Shown piece by piece: positions 41,239 to 49,411 of a DNA stretch of 64,000 bases. The notes beneath the pieces are model-generated. The model saw nothing but the letters and a program-made list of their open reading frames with translations. It was not told the origin of the DNA and searched no databases. Numbering within the stretch: the stretch's first letter is position 1; each line of letters begins with the position of its first letter. This DNA comes from Bog-532 sp963824545. Lineage in GTDB: Bacteria > Actinomycetota > Actinomycetes > Streptosporangiales > Streptosporangiaceae. The translations under genes were made by a program, and so were the position numbers. The stretch covers positions 665,146-729,145 of the forward strand of contig CAWGPP010000006.1 of assembly GCA_963824545.1 (NCBI GenBank), written 5' to 3'.

Positions 41239-42894
41239 ATGAGGAGCCGGGCCGGGGAAGCCGCGGCAGACGCGGCAGGGCTGCCGCTGCGCGCCGGGGG
41301 CGGCCCGCCCGCGGGGTCTGATGGGCGGCAGCCTGGCGGTGGCTCCGCCGGGCGGAGCCTATCGGGGTGGCTGGGCCGGGCAGCGGTAGCTGCGGTGGTG
41401 GCGGCCGGCGTGGGTGGGTTGTTTTATGCCTATCTTCTGCAGTCGCGGATCCTGCCGACGGACGCGGACGGGGCGGGTAATGCGCTGCAGGCCTGGGACA
41501 TGCTGCACGGCAACGTCCTGCTGAGCGGCTGGTCACTGTCGGATGTGTCGTTCTACACAACCGAGCTGCCGGAGTACATGCTGGTGGAGCTGGTGCGCGG
41601 GCTGAACGCGGACGTCGTCCATGTGGCCGCCGCGATCACCTACACCTTGGTGGGGGTGCTGGCGATGGTGCTGGCCATCGGGCGCGCCACCGGCCGGGAG
41701 GCCGCCGTCCGCGCGCTGGTGGTGGCCGCGATTATGCTGGCGCCGGCGCTCGGCACGGCCAGCGGCGTGCTGCTCTTGTCGCCTGATCATGTTGGCACCC
41801 AGGTCCCGCTGCTGCTGATCCTGCTGGTGCTCGACCGGGTGAAACCGCGATGGTATGTGCCCGTTGTCATCGCCGCGCTGCTGGTGTGGGCGGAGATGGC
41901 CGACCCGATCGTCGTGCTCGTCGGCGCCATTCCGCTGGCGGTGGTGGCCGCCGTCCGGCTTTGCCGGCATCCGGCGCGCCGTTATGATCTGGAACTGCTG
42001 GCCGCCGCACTGGTGTCGGCGCCGGTCGCCGAGGGTGTCCTCGGCCTCATCCGGCACGCCGGGGGATTCGCGGTCAGCAACCCGTTAATAATGGTCGTAT
42101 CGGCCGGTGACATCCTGCAGCACCTGCGGGTGACGGCCGAGTCGGTGCTCCTGTTGTACAGCGCCGACTTCTTTGACACCTGGCTTGGCGGCCTGCGCTT
42201 CGTCGCCCTGCTTGAGCTGGCGGGTCTGGCCCTGGCCGGCCTGGCGTCCGGCGTCTCCCTGAGGGGAATCTTGCGGGACGGCGACCGGGTCAGCCAGGTG
42301 ATCGTGGTCGCCATCGTGGTCAACCTGGCCGCGTACACCTTCAGCGCCACGATATCCGGCGTCGGCTCCGCCCGGGAGCTTGCCGCGGTGCTCCCGCTCG
42401 GCGCGGTCCTGGTCGCCCGGCTCACTGCCCAGCGCCTGATCGCCGGCAAGCTCGTCCCCGTGGTCCTGGCGGCCGTCCTCGGCTGCGCGGGGATCCTCGC
42501 GTATAACGCTGGGCGGCCGCCGTCACCGGCGGCCGCCCAGAACGTCGCCGACTGGCTGGCCGCCCGGCATCTCAGCTATGGCCTGGGCGGCTACTGGCAG
42601 GCGAACAACATCACCCTGGCCAGCGCAGGCCGGATCCAGGTCCGGCCGGTGAGCCCGTGGATGGACCGGGTCGGGCAATACCGCTGGGAGTCGAAGGACT
42701 CGTGGTACAACCCCGGCCTGCACGACGCGACCTTTCTGGTCATCGACACGACGAGCCCGCGGAACGCCTGGTACGCAACCGCCAGCGAAGCCCGGGCCAC
42801 TTTCGGCCCGCCGGTAAGCAGCTGCAATCTGGGCGAATACACCGTGCTGATCTGGAACAACAACCTCCTCGGGTATCTGGGCCGCCAGCCCTGA
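41239..42894 (+). CDS. Polytopic membrane protein, GT-C glycosyltransferase-like
   Basis: A 551-residue protein with about ten membrane helices, for example AAVAAVVAAGVGGLFYAYLLQ, ITYTLVGVLAMVLAIG, AIMLAPALGTASGVLLLS, VPLLLILLVLDRV and VPVVIAALLVWAEMADPIVVLVGAIPLAVVAAV. A first external loop follows with SRILPTDADGAGNALQAWDMLHGNVLLSGWSLSD, whose acidic residues fit the GT-C catalytic position. The C-terminal external part has YQWQ-type aromatic text (GLGGYWQANNITLASAGRIQVRP). ATG at 41239 follows GGAG at 8 bp, so it is favoured over 41086. The likely role is polyprenol-linked sugar transfer; this is family-level inference. Confidence 0.75.
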   Translation: MRSRAGEAAADAAGLPLRAGGGPPAGSDGRQPGGGSAGRSLSGWLGRAAVAAVVAAGVGGLFYAYLLQSRILPTDADGAGNALQAWDMLHGNVLLSGWSLSDVSFYTTELPEYMLVELVRGLNADVVHVAAAITYTLVGVLAMVLAIGRATGREAAVRALVVAAIMLAPALGTASGVLLLSPDHVGTQVPLLLILLVLDRVKPRWYVPVVIAALLVWAEMADPIVVLVGAIPLAVVAAVRLCRHPARRYDLELLAAALVSAPVAEGVLGLIRHAGGFAVSNPLIMVVSAGDILQHLRVTAESVLLLYSADFFDTWLGGLRFVALLELAGLALAGLASGVSLRGILRDGDRVSQVIVVAIVVNLAAYTFSATISGVGSARELAAVLPLGAVLVARLTAQRLIAGKLVPVVLAAVLGCAGILAYNAGRPPSPAAAQNVADWLAARHLSYGLGGYWQANNITLASAGRIQVRPVSPWMDRVGQYRWESKDSWYNPGLHDATFLVIDTTSPRNAWYATASEARATFGPPVSSCNLGEYTVLIWNNNLLGYLGRQP

Positions 42895-43077
42895 CCCCCC
42901 GGACCAAGGCAGCCCCGACTATGAGCACGTGCCATGCCCTGCGTGCCACGGCAGGAGACACATCCCGGTGGAAGAAGCCGCCAATATAGCGAGAGTCAGC
43001 ATCGAAGAGGCCAGGCGCGCTATGAGTACCAGCATGCAGCATGAGCTGCACGGATGGGGTTTCCTGCTGGCCGAGCC

Positions 43078-43851
43078 CTACAGCTTCCTGCCGACGCCAC
43101 AGTAAGCCTGCAGCCCGCGGTCGCCGGAGGCGCCGAACCATTGAGCCAGCGGCACCACGCCAGGGCCGATCATGTCCAGCCCGTCGAAGAAACGACTGAC
43201 CCCCGCACGGTCCCGCGGCGTGATCTGCGCAGAAACGCGATCGTTGTAAGCGTCGGCACCCGCTGCCATGAAGTCCGCCGCGATGTCACTGGCGGCGTGA
43301 CCCATGACGAGATAGCTGCCCGGCGGCAGAGGTTCCATCAGCCTCCGCACGACATCGTACGGACGTTCGGCATCCGGGACGAAGTGCATGACAAAGATAA
43401 GGATCACCGCTACCGGATCGCTGAAGTCAAGCGTTTGCCGGGCCGCTGACAGGATCGCCTCCGGGTCCCGCACGTCCGCCTGAATATAGTCAGTCTTCCC
43501 TTCAGGGGTGCTGGTCAGCAGCGCCCTGGCATGCGTGAGGACCACCGGATCGTAGTCCGCGTACACGATCCGGGCGTCGGGCGCGGCCCCCTGCGCCACG
43601 TCGTGGGTGTTGTCCGCGGTGGGCAGCCCGGTGCCGATGTCCAGGAACTGCCGGATACCGCGCTCCGCCGCCAGATCATGCACCACGTCGATCAGGAACC
43701 GCCGCGACATCTGCGCGATCGCCCGCAGGGTCGGCATGGCTTCCAGGATCTGTTCTCCCGCCTCCCGGTCAGCGGCGAAATTGTCCTTACCCCCGACCCA
43801 GTAGTTCCACACCCGCGCCGGGGTTGGCACTTTCACATCGAAACCCAGCAT
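43078..43851 (-). CDS. SAM-dependent methyltransferase, Methyltransf_19 (DUF574) family, second copy
   Basis: A 257-residue member of the same family as the gene at 14662. It reads TPARVWNYWVGGKDNFAADREAGEQILEAMP, the SAM site FLDIGTGLPTADNTHDVAQ, then RIVYADYDPVVLTHARALL and RAGVSRFFDGLDMIGPGVVPLAQW, ending AYCGVGRKL. ATG at 43851 is chosen because the conserved region begins immediately after; the frame is open to 43992. The substrate is unknown. The neighbouring gene is a toxin-antitoxin unit, so no operon context helps. Confidence 0.92.
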   Translation of the reverse strand: MLGFDVKVPTPARVWNYWVGGKDNFAADREAGEQILEAMPTLRAIAQMSRRFLIDVVHDLAAERGIRQFLDIGTGLPTADNTHDVAQGAAPDARIVYADYDPVVLTHARALLTSTPEGKTDYIQADVRDPEAILSAARQTLDFSDPVAVILIFVMHFVPDAERPYDVVRRLMEPLPPGSYLVMGHAASDIAADFMAAGADAYNDRVSAQITPRDRAGVSRFFDGLDMIGPGVVPLAQWFGASGDRGLQAYCGVGRKL

Positions 43852-44030
43852 CTCAGGCCCCTCATCATCCTGCGGGACGGTGGCCCTTTTCCTCTCGGCA
43901 CCACGAAGCAGAGTAGCGCTACCAGGCAATCCCACGTGGACCTGTGTGGCAATGACCTGACGTCGCCTGTTCGCCCGGAGCCAGGCCATCACGGGCCGAT
44001 GGAGGTGCCCGGACGGCGGCAGATTATGCG

Positions 44031-44378
44031 CTAGGTGTTTTCGTTAACGCTAACCAGGACCTTGCGAAGGCTCGTTATGAATGCGGGCCGCTGCTCGACA
44101 GCAGTGGTGTGGAGAACGTCCAGGTCGATGGACCAATAGCCATGGACTATACGGTTCCTCAGCCGGGTCGGCTGCTGCCAGGGCACGTCCGGGAACTTGG
44201 CCCTGACCTCAGCGGAAAGCTGTCCTGAGGCTTCGCCGAGTACGGTGAAGTTCCACAGCAAGGCGTCACGGCGCTGGCGGTCAGCTTCAAGCTGGCTGAC
44301 TGTGACTCCGGCTGCCAGTTGCTGAGCCTGCCTCGCCGCATCGATCATCTCGGTGAGCAGGAGGATGTCACGCCGCAT
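44031..44378 (-). CDS. hepT: HepT-like ribonuclease toxin (DUF86)
   Basis: The 115-residue protein is the HEPN-type toxin of a MntA/HepT pair. The catalytic motif R-x4-H-x-Y appears as RNRIVHGYW near residue 78. The rest is helical: RDILLLTEMIDAARQAQQLAAG, then ALLWNFTVLGEASGQLSAEVRAKFPDVPWQQPTRL. The start overlaps the MntA end by 11 bp. HepT cleaves RNA and is neutralised when its partner adenylylates the tyrosine next to the motif. Confidence 0.92.
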   Translation of the reverse strand: MRRDILLLTEMIDAARQAQQLAAGVTVSQLEADRQRRDALLWNFTVLGEASGQLSAEVRAKFPDVPWQQPTRLRNRIVHGYWSIDLDVLHTTAVEQRPAFITSLRKVLVSVNENT

Positions 44379-44670
44379 AGACGGGCCGGGCTTCGGCCAG
44401 GACTGACGGCTTCAGGAGCGGGTGCAAGGATTGCAATGACACCAGGTCGACGCGGCGGCCGAACAGATCACTGAGCTCGTCAGTAAGCTGCTCGATCTCC
44501 CACCCCAGCCGCCGATTGGGGCGGAGAGTGTAGAGAACGTCGATGTCGCTGGCGGGGCCGGCGGCTCCGCGGGCCTGGGAGCCAAAGATCCGGAGCTCGG
44601 CGATCCCGTACCGGTCGCAGATGGCGGCCAGGCGTCCCTCATCAATCTCGATGTCGGGGGTGATCAGCAT
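44368..44670 (-). CDS. mntA: MntA-like nucleotidyltransferase antitoxin
   Basis: A 100-residue minimal nucleotidyltransferase. The signature G-S-x10-D-x-D is exact: GSQARGAAGPASDIDVLY. The N-terminal part is IDEGRLAAICDRYGIAELRIF and the C-terminal DELSDLFGRRVDLVSLQSLHPLLKPSVLAEA. MntA transfers AMP to HepT and so blocks it. A -10 element TAACCT lies exactly 6 bp before the ATG, so the transcript is probably leaderless. It precedes hepT in one operon. Confidence 0.92.
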   Translation of the reverse strand: MLITPDIEIDEGRLAAICDRYGIAELRIFGSQARGAAGPASDIDVLYTLRPNRRLGWEIEQLTDELSDLFGRRVDLVSLQSLHPLLKPSVLAEARPVYAA

Positions 44671-45154
44671 GATGTCAGGTTAGCCCGCCAGAGGCGTGCC
44701 AGCGCGTAGGCGCCGACGCCGGCTGGGTCGGCCGAAGTGTTCGCACCGCTTCAGGTCCGCCTACTATCGCAGCTCTCATCCCCACGGGCTCCTTCACCCC
44801 CAGATGTCTTTACTGCTTGGCTCCGGGCAATCACCGGCGGGCTGGCGTGGGGAGGGCCAGTCGTTCAGAGTCTTGGCAGGACCCGATTCGCCGGCAGCCA
44901 GCATGTGGTCAGCCGACCGCGCTGCGCGCCGCGCCGGCAAGGTGGCATGCAGAGCGCTCAGCTGCCATCCGGCGCCGGGCTGCGATGGCATGGTCGACGC
45001 CTGAAGCGGAAGTATTCGACAGCGGCCAGCGCGCGGGCGATGACGACCGCTAGCCCGGTGTCATCAAGGGAGAACCCAGCGACCGCGATGATCACAGCGG
45101 GTAGCCTAGCCGGAGAGACCAAGCCGAGAGGCACGCGGCCTTGGCGCGCCAAGC
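44671..45154. other. Spacer between two toxin-antitoxin systems
   Basis: Near 480 bp with no supported gene. At its left end is the TAACCT promoter element of mntA (44677-44682, minus). Open frames in the rest overlap on both strands without domains. Confidence 0.45.
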
Positions 45155-45173
45155 TGACTGCATTATGCAGTCA
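45155..45173. promoter_or_regulatory. Perfect 19-bp operator palindrome before vapB
   Basis: TGACTGCATTATGCAGTCA is a perfect 9-1-9 dyad. It lies 19 bp before the antitoxin ATG and just upstream of the -10 TAAAAT (45181-45186), where the antitoxin-toxin complex would bind for autorepression. Confidence 0.8.
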
Positions 45174-45192
45174 ATGATGCTAAAATTACTTC

Positions 45193-45423
45193 ATGACTGC
45201 GCTGACCATCCGGGATGTCTCCGACGACGCCGTACGTACCATGAAGATCCGCGCGGCGCAGGCGGGCCAGTCCTTGCAGGCATACCTCCGTGGCCTGATC
45301 GAGAAAGAGGCCGCGAAGCTCACCGTGGCGGAAGCCGTGGAGCAAGCCCGCAGGGAGGCAACCGCTGACATCAGCACCGCCGACATTCTCGCGGCCATCG
45401 ACGAAGGCAGGGCCAGACGTTGA
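45193..45423 (+). CDS. FitA/VapB-like ribbon-helix-helix antitoxin
   Basis: The 76-residue antitoxin begins MTALTIRDVSDDAVRTMKIRAAQAGQSLQAYLRGLIEKEAAKLT, the strand plus two helices of FitA-type RHH domains that bind DNA as a dimer. The C-terminal part is the toxin-binding tail (DISTADILAAIDEGRARR). The -10 TAAAAT ends 6 bp before the ATG, so the message is likely leaderless. Its stop overlaps the toxin start. Confidence 0.9.
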   Translation: MTALTIRDVSDDAVRTMKIRAAQAGQSLQAYLRGLIEKEAAKLTVAEAVEQARREATADISTADILAAIDEGRARR

Positions 45424-45824
45424 CCGTCGTTGACTGCTCGGCCATGGTCGAACTGCTGGCGGCGAAGACTCAGGCGGGAGAATCCATCGCACAGCGGCTG
45501 ACCACGGCGCAGACCCTGTACGCACCGTACGTGCTCGACGGGGAAGTTATCTCCGCGCTGCTCGGGCTCATGCGAGGGAGGAAGATCACCGAACGAGAAG
45601 CCGAAGCGGCGCTCTTTAATTACCGCGCGTTCCCCATCGAGCGGCAAGACGTACTTCCCTTGTGGCCACGCATCAAAAGCCTCTCCGCCAACCTGTCCGC
45701 CTACGACGCGCAGTATGTCGCCCTAGCCGAAGCCCTCCACGCCTGTTTGGTCACCGCCGATGCCCGTATCGACCGAAGCGGAGCGGCCCGCTGCGGAGTC
45801 GAAGTCTTCGGCGCACACCTCTGA
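45420..45824 (+). CDS. vapC: VapC-like PIN-domain ribonuclease toxin
   Basis: A 134-residue PIN-domain toxin. Acidic active-site residues are visible in TVVDCSAMVELL (Asp), LDGEVISALLGLMRGRKI (Glu), SAYDAQYVALAEAL (Asp) and LVTADARIDR (Asp). VapC toxins cut specific tRNA or rRNA sites using Mg2+. GTTG/TTG at 45420 overlaps the antitoxin stop, giving coupled translation. Confidence 0.92.
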   Translation: MTVVDCSAMVELLAAKTQAGESIAQRLTTAQTLYAPYVLDGEVISALLGLMRGRKITEREAEAALFNYRAFPIERQDVLPLWPRIKSLSANLSAYDAQYVALAEALHACLVTADARIDRSGAARCGVEVFGAHL

Positions 45825-45881
45825 CCGCGCACCGGACCAGCTCGGCCGGCCAGCCCGCGCCAGGCCGACCTGATAGAGCGG

Positions 45882-45897
45882 CATTCTCGCTAGAATG
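45882..45897. promoter_or_regulatory. TetR operator overlapping a leaderless promoter
   Basis: CATTCT-CGCT-AGAATG is a perfect inverted repeat. Its right arm contains the -10 hexamer TAGAAT (45891-45896), which ends 6 bp before the ATG at 45903. This fits a leaderless autorepressed regulator gene. Confidence 0.7.
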
Positions 45898-45902
45898 TTG
45901 TT

Positions 45903-46574
45903 ATGGCAAGGGTTGTGGCCCGTGGTGTAAGTCCCCGCCCCTATGACGCGACCGAACGCCGGCGCCTGGCTGAGCAGCAACGGCTTGAGACCCGGCGACG
46001 GGTGGTGGCCGCCGCCGGGCAGCGTTTCCTGGAGGCGGGCTATGGGGCGACCACCATCGCTGAGGTGGCACGCGCGGCGGGGGTCGCCGTGCAGACGGTG
46101 TACTCCGCGGTCGGTGGCAAGGCAGATCTGCTCATTGAGGTGGTCAACCGGACGGTGGCTGGAGATGACCGCGATGTGATGCTTCTGGATCGCGAGTGGA
46201 TGACGGCGTTGCGTGCCGAGCCCGATCCGCGGCGGCAGGTACGCATCTTTGCCGACGAGATGACCTCGATCGGTGCTCGGGTGGTTCCGCTGCTCTTGAT
46301 GATGCGCGCCGCCGCGGCCGGTGATCCGGAGGTCGCCGCGGCGTGGCAGCGGTCGGTCGAACTGCGGTGGCAGACCATGCGGGCCGTGGTGAGCGCGCTG
46401 CACGGAGTGCGCCCCGGCCTGGGCGGCGAGCGTGCCGCCGACCTGGTCTGGGTGATCGCCAGCCCGGAAACGTACGACTTGCTGGTGCTCCAGCGCGGCT
46501 GGTCACCGGCCGACGTCGCGGCCTGGATCGCCGATGCTATCGTGGCCGCTCTGTTCGATCAGCCTGTCCAGTAG
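45903..46574 (+). CDS. TetR-family regulator (likely controls the P450 unit)
   Basis: A 223-residue TetR protein. The N-terminal HTH reads TRRRVVAAAGQRFLEAGYGATTIAEVARAAGVAVQTVYSAVGGKADLLIEVVNRTVAG, the canonical form. The C-terminal ligand domain is helical (LTRAVVSALHGVRPGLGGERAADLVWVIASPETYDLLVLQRGWSPADVAAWIADAIVAALF) and typical of TetR_C regulators of oxidative enzymes. A perfect palindrome overlaps its own promoter, and a near copy of it lies behind the P450 promoter at 46930, which suggests both units are repressed by it. Confidence 0.92.
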   Translation: MARVVARGVSPRPYDATERRRLAEQQRLETRRRVVAAAGQRFLEAGYGATTIAEVARAAGVAVQTVYSAVGGKADLLIEVVNRTVAGDDRDVMLLDREWMTALRAEPDPRRQVRIFADEMTSIGARVVPLLLMMRAAAAGDPEVAAAWQRSVELRWQTMRAVVSALHGVRPGLGGERAADLVWVIASPETYDLLVLQRGWSPADVAAWIADAIVAALFDQPVQ

Positions 46575-46894
46575 CGATGACCCTGCCGCGCTAGGCGATG
46601 GCAGCTGGCTCGGCCCGGACTCTCGCAGTTGCAGGACTCGCAGGCCGCCGGGCCGGTAAGGCGCTAGGCGCCGGCAGGAATGTGCTTGCCGTATTCCGCA
46701 ACCCTGGGTGCTGGCGGCGCAGGGCCGAGGGCTGAGCCTCGTTTCGCGGACGCGCTCGCCCCGGCTGGCAGGACACTGCTTCTCGTGCTGCGGACATCTA
46801 GGAGAGCGGCGCATGGTTCTCGCCTGGCCGCTGTGAGGCCGCCGCCCCCAAGCACCGCGGCGCGCCTGGCGGCAAGACCGCCTGGCCGGGAGGG

Positions 46895-46924
46895 TTGACG
46901 AAACCGGGATCTGCCGCTTAATGT
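46895..46924 (+). promoter_or_regulatory. Housekeeping-type promoter before the amidohydrolase fragment and P450
   Basis: TTGACG (46895-46900) and TAATGT (46919-46924) are separated by 18 bp, close to the actinobacterial primary-sigma consensus. The element lies 113 bp before the ATG at 47037 and just upstream of the operator at 46930. Confidence 0.65.
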
Positions 46925-46929
46925 AACAG

Positions 46930-46945
46930 CATTCTAGTAGGAATC
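46930..46945. promoter_or_regulatory. Putative TetR operator of the P450 unit
   Basis: CATTCTAGTAGGAATC is an imperfect copy of the palindrome CATTCT-N4-AGAATG found before the TetR gene. A further AGTAAGAATC half-site follows at about 46952. The position, just past the -10, suits a repressor. Confidence 0.6.
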
Positions 46946-47036
46946 ATCTTCCAGTAAGAATCTTGATCCAGCGTAATCCGGCCAACCGCAGCGCCCGGAG
47001 GCGATCGGCTTCCCCTGTCCAGTCTTAGGAGAGGGG

Positions 47037-47192
47037 ATGGTCATGCTCGCCATCCGCGCCGCCCCGATGTTGGACGGCCTGCATCTGCGCACCCGGCCTC
47101 TGGTGCTGGTAGCCACAGACCGCATCACGGGCATTGACGTCAAGGGCGCGGTGCGCCCAGCTCCGCCGCCACCGTGCTGCCGCGGACCCTGA
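47037..47192 (+). pseudogene. N-terminal fragment of an amidohydrolase
   Basis: A 51-codon open frame with a good ribosome site (AGGAGAGGGG). It reads LAIRAAPMLDGLHLRTRPLVLVATDRITGIDVKGAV, the typical first strands of imidazolonepropionase-like amidohydrolases. It then ends in TGA after a proline-cysteine tail; the metal-binding H-x-H and the whole barrel are absent. It precedes the P450 by 18 bp and may now act only as a leader peptide. Confidence 0.55.
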
Positions 47193-47210
47193 CCACCAGG
47201 AGGAATCACG

Positions 47211-48428
47211 ATGACCACAGACGCGCTCGCGGACGGCCGCCGGGCCGAAGAGTTGCTGGCCGCGCTGGCCGAGCCGGCGGGCCGGGCCGACCCTTACCCG
47301 TTGTATGACCGGCTGCGTGCGCTGGGGCCCACGGTGACCGCGCCCGACGGAGCGCTGGTCGTCACCGGCTACCAGGACTGCTCGGCGCTGTTGCGCGATC
47401 ACCGGCTGCGCAAGGAACCGGAGCGGGCGCTGGCCGCCTTGGGCTACCCGGACTGGCGGGACCGGCCGTCGCTGCGACTGATGTTCACCAGTATCTTGAC
47501 CCTCGACCCGCCAGCGCATACCCGGCTACGCCGCCTGGTCTCGGCGGCCTTCACCGCCCGCCGCGTACAGGGGCTGCGGCCAGCCGTGGAGCAGATCGTG
47601 GCGCAGGCGTGCGAGCAGGTCGCGGGGGAGAACGATTTCGTCGCCAACTTCGCATTCCCGGTGCCGGTCACGGTGATCGGGGAACTGCTCGGCATCCCCG
47701 CCGCCGACCGGCCGATGTTCCGGGACCTGGTCCGGGACTGGGCAGCGGTGCTCGAGATCCTCACCCCGCTGGTCGTGGACCGCGCCGATGTGGCCGCGTC
47801 CGCGATCGGCGACTACCTGGCCGACCTGGCCGCCCGCCGGCGCAGCCATCCCGCCGGCGACCTGGTCTCGGCGCTGGCCGCCGCCGAGGCCGGTGACAAG
47901 CTCACCCAGGACGAACTGGTGACCATGGCCGCGCTGCTGCTCGCGGCTGGTTTCGAGACCACCACCGGGCTGCTGGCCAACGGCCTGCTGGCCCTGCTCG
48001 CCCATCCCGGCCAAGCCCGGCGGCTGCGCACCGAGGCGGAACTCGCCGCGCCGGCGGTGGAGGAACTGCTGCGGTATGACTCACCTGTACAGCTCGCCGT
48101 GCGCAGCGCTCCGGCTGGCCTCGATGTCGCCGGGATAACCACCTCCCAAGGGCAGCGGCTGGTGGCACTGCTCGGGGCCGCCAACCGCGACCCGGAGGTG
48201 TTCAGCGCGCCGGACCGGCTGATCCTGGACCGGGCCGAGCAGCCTCCGCTGTCGTTCGGCGGCGGGATCCATTACTGCCTGGGCGCCCCGCTCGCCCGGC
48301 TGGAGGCACAGATCGCGTTCCCGGCGTTGCTGTCCCGGTTCTCCCGCCTGGCCCTCACCGGCGAGCCGGCCTACCGGGACGGGCTCGTTCTCCACGGCCT
48401 CACCAGCCTGCCAGTCTCCGCCCGCTGA
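47211..48428 (+). CDS. Cytochrome P450
   Basis: A 405-residue soluble bacterial P450. The haem-binding loop FGGGIHYCLGAPLARLEAQIAF contains the cysteine ligand. The K-helix E-x-x-R is in VEELLRYDSPVQLAVR, and the I-helix AGFETTTGLLANGLLALL has the acid-alcohol-type pair as E-T-T. The region LTLDPPAHTRLRRLVSAAFTARRV is the usual C-helix. ATG at 47211 follows CCAGGAGGAATCACG. It hydroxylates or otherwise oxidises a small substrate with electrons from a ferredoxin not in the window. It is probably repressed by the TetR protein at 45903. Confidence 0.95.
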   Translation: MTTDALADGRRAEELLAALAEPAGRADPYPLYDRLRALGPTVTAPDGALVVTGYQDCSALLRDHRLRKEPERALAALGYPDWRDRPSLRLMFTSILTLDPPAHTRLRRLVSAAFTARRVQGLRPAVEQIVAQACEQVAGENDFVANFAFPVPVTVIGELLGIPAADRPMFRDLVRDWAAVLEILTPLVVDRADVAASAIGDYLADLAARRRSHPAGDLVSALAAAEAGDKLTQDELVTMAALLLAAGFETTTGLLANGLLALLAHPGQARRLRTEAELAAPAVEELLRYDSPVQLAVRSAPAGLDVAGITTSQGQRLVALLGAANRDPEVFSAPDRLILDRAEQPPLSFGGGIHYCLGAPLARLEAQIAFPALLSRFSRLALTGEPAYRDGLVLHGLTSLPVSAR

Positions 48429-48708
48429 CGTGCGGTCGCCCCGTCATGGACGCTCGCGGTCCGCTTCCGGATCCGGGACCGGGCCGGACCTGCGGCCACC
48501 AGATGGCAGCGAGAACGTCCCGGCCAAGATCACCGGCCCGGCGATGGCGGACATCCGTCGGCGGAGAGTTCTCGGCGGGCTGATCAACGAGTGCGAGCGA
48601 GCAGCATGAAGATCACCGGCTAACCCAGAAACCGCCGGCCAGAGGCCATGGATGCAGTTCTGGCACCCCACACGCTCCTTCAGGGATGACAGGCCGCGTT
48701 CACGCTTG
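48429..48708. other. Spacer with a possible recombinase-like tail
   Basis: No complete gene. One plus-strand frame, ending TGA at about 48608, reads DIRRRRVLGGLINECERAA, resembling the final residues of some actinobacterial integrase-type proteins. The resemblance is from memory and weak. Otherwise nothing is seen. Confidence 0.35.
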
Positions 48709-48729
48709 TTGAATGAATATGTCATTCAA
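48709..48729. promoter_or_regulatory. Perfect palindrome before the second TetR gene
   Basis: TTGAATGA and TCATTCAA form a perfect 8-bp inverted repeat around the 5-bp spacer ATATG. It lies 17 bp before the GTG start at 48746, the classic position of a TetR autorepression operator. Confidence 0.75.
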
Positions 48730-48745
48730 ACTGTGGAGGGTGCTC

Positions 48746-49393
48746 GTGCCGCGGACCGAGGTGGCGAACGAGCGGGTCCGCCGGGACGCGCGGGCCCGGA
48801 TCCTGGCCGGGGCCAGGGCGGTCTTCGCCCGTAAGGGCCTGGCCGCCACGATGGCGGACGTGGCCGCCTCGGCGGGGGTCAGCCAGGGACTGCCGTACCG
48901 CTACTTCAGGGACAAGGATGACCTGGTCCGCGCCCTGGTGACCGAGGCGGTGCAGCAGGCGGATGCGGAAGGCTCACCGCTGGCATCGCCGGGGAGCGCC
49001 GCTGAGCGGCTGGGCCGCCTTGTGACCAGCCTGGTTGAGGCGCGGCGGGCTCGGCCGGAGCTTTTCCTGATGTTCCAGCACGTCGTCAGCGACCCGGCGA
49101 CGCCTCGCGACCTCCTAGAGCTCATCCAGTCCCGGGGGCGCGCCGTGGCGGAGGCGATGCGGCAGCTGGTGACCGAGGCGCAAGCCGCAGGCGAAGTCGC
49201 CGCAGATGACCCGGACCAGCTGGTGATCGCCGTCATGGCCTGCCTGGATGGCCTGGGCAGGTTCACGCTTGCTAACCCCGCACAGGCCACCGGGCACTTC
49301 CCGGCCGCGCAGATCATCACCAGGATGCTTGAGCCGCAGCCGCAGCCGCAGCCGCAGCCGCGGGCCGGGGAGCCGCAGGAACGCGCACGATAA
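48746..49393 (+). CDS. TetR-family regulator, second
   Basis: A 215-residue TetR protein with the N-terminal HTH RILAGARAVFARKGLAATMADVAASAGVSQGLPYRYFRDKDDLVRALVTEAV. The C-terminal half is helical (LVTSLVEARRARPELFLMFQHVVSDPA). The end holds a low-complexity stretch of four Pro-Gln pairs (PQPQPQPQ). GTG at 48746 follows GGAGG and lies after the palindrome, so it is preferred to ATG 48713, which would put the operator inside the coding region. It is followed at 18 bp by a SnoaL-like gene, which it probably regulates. Confidence 0.9.
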   Translation: MPRTEVANERVRRDARARILAGARAVFARKGLAATMADVAASAGVSQGLPYRYFRDKDDLVRALVTEAVQQADAEGSPLASPGSAAERLGRLVTSLVEARRARPELFLMFQHVVSDPATPRDLLELIQSRGRAVAEAMRQLVTEAQAAGEVAADDPDQLVIAVMACLDGLGRFTLANPAQATGHFPAAQIITRMLEPQPQPQPQPRAGEPQERAR

Positions 49394-49411
49394 CACGATG
49401 AGGAGAACAGC

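Noticed and set aside
44737..45177. Plus-strand frame of 146 codons between toxin-antitoxin units
   Set aside because: The text is Ser/Arg/Pro-rich with no domain, competing frames exist on both strands, and it runs through the vapB operator.
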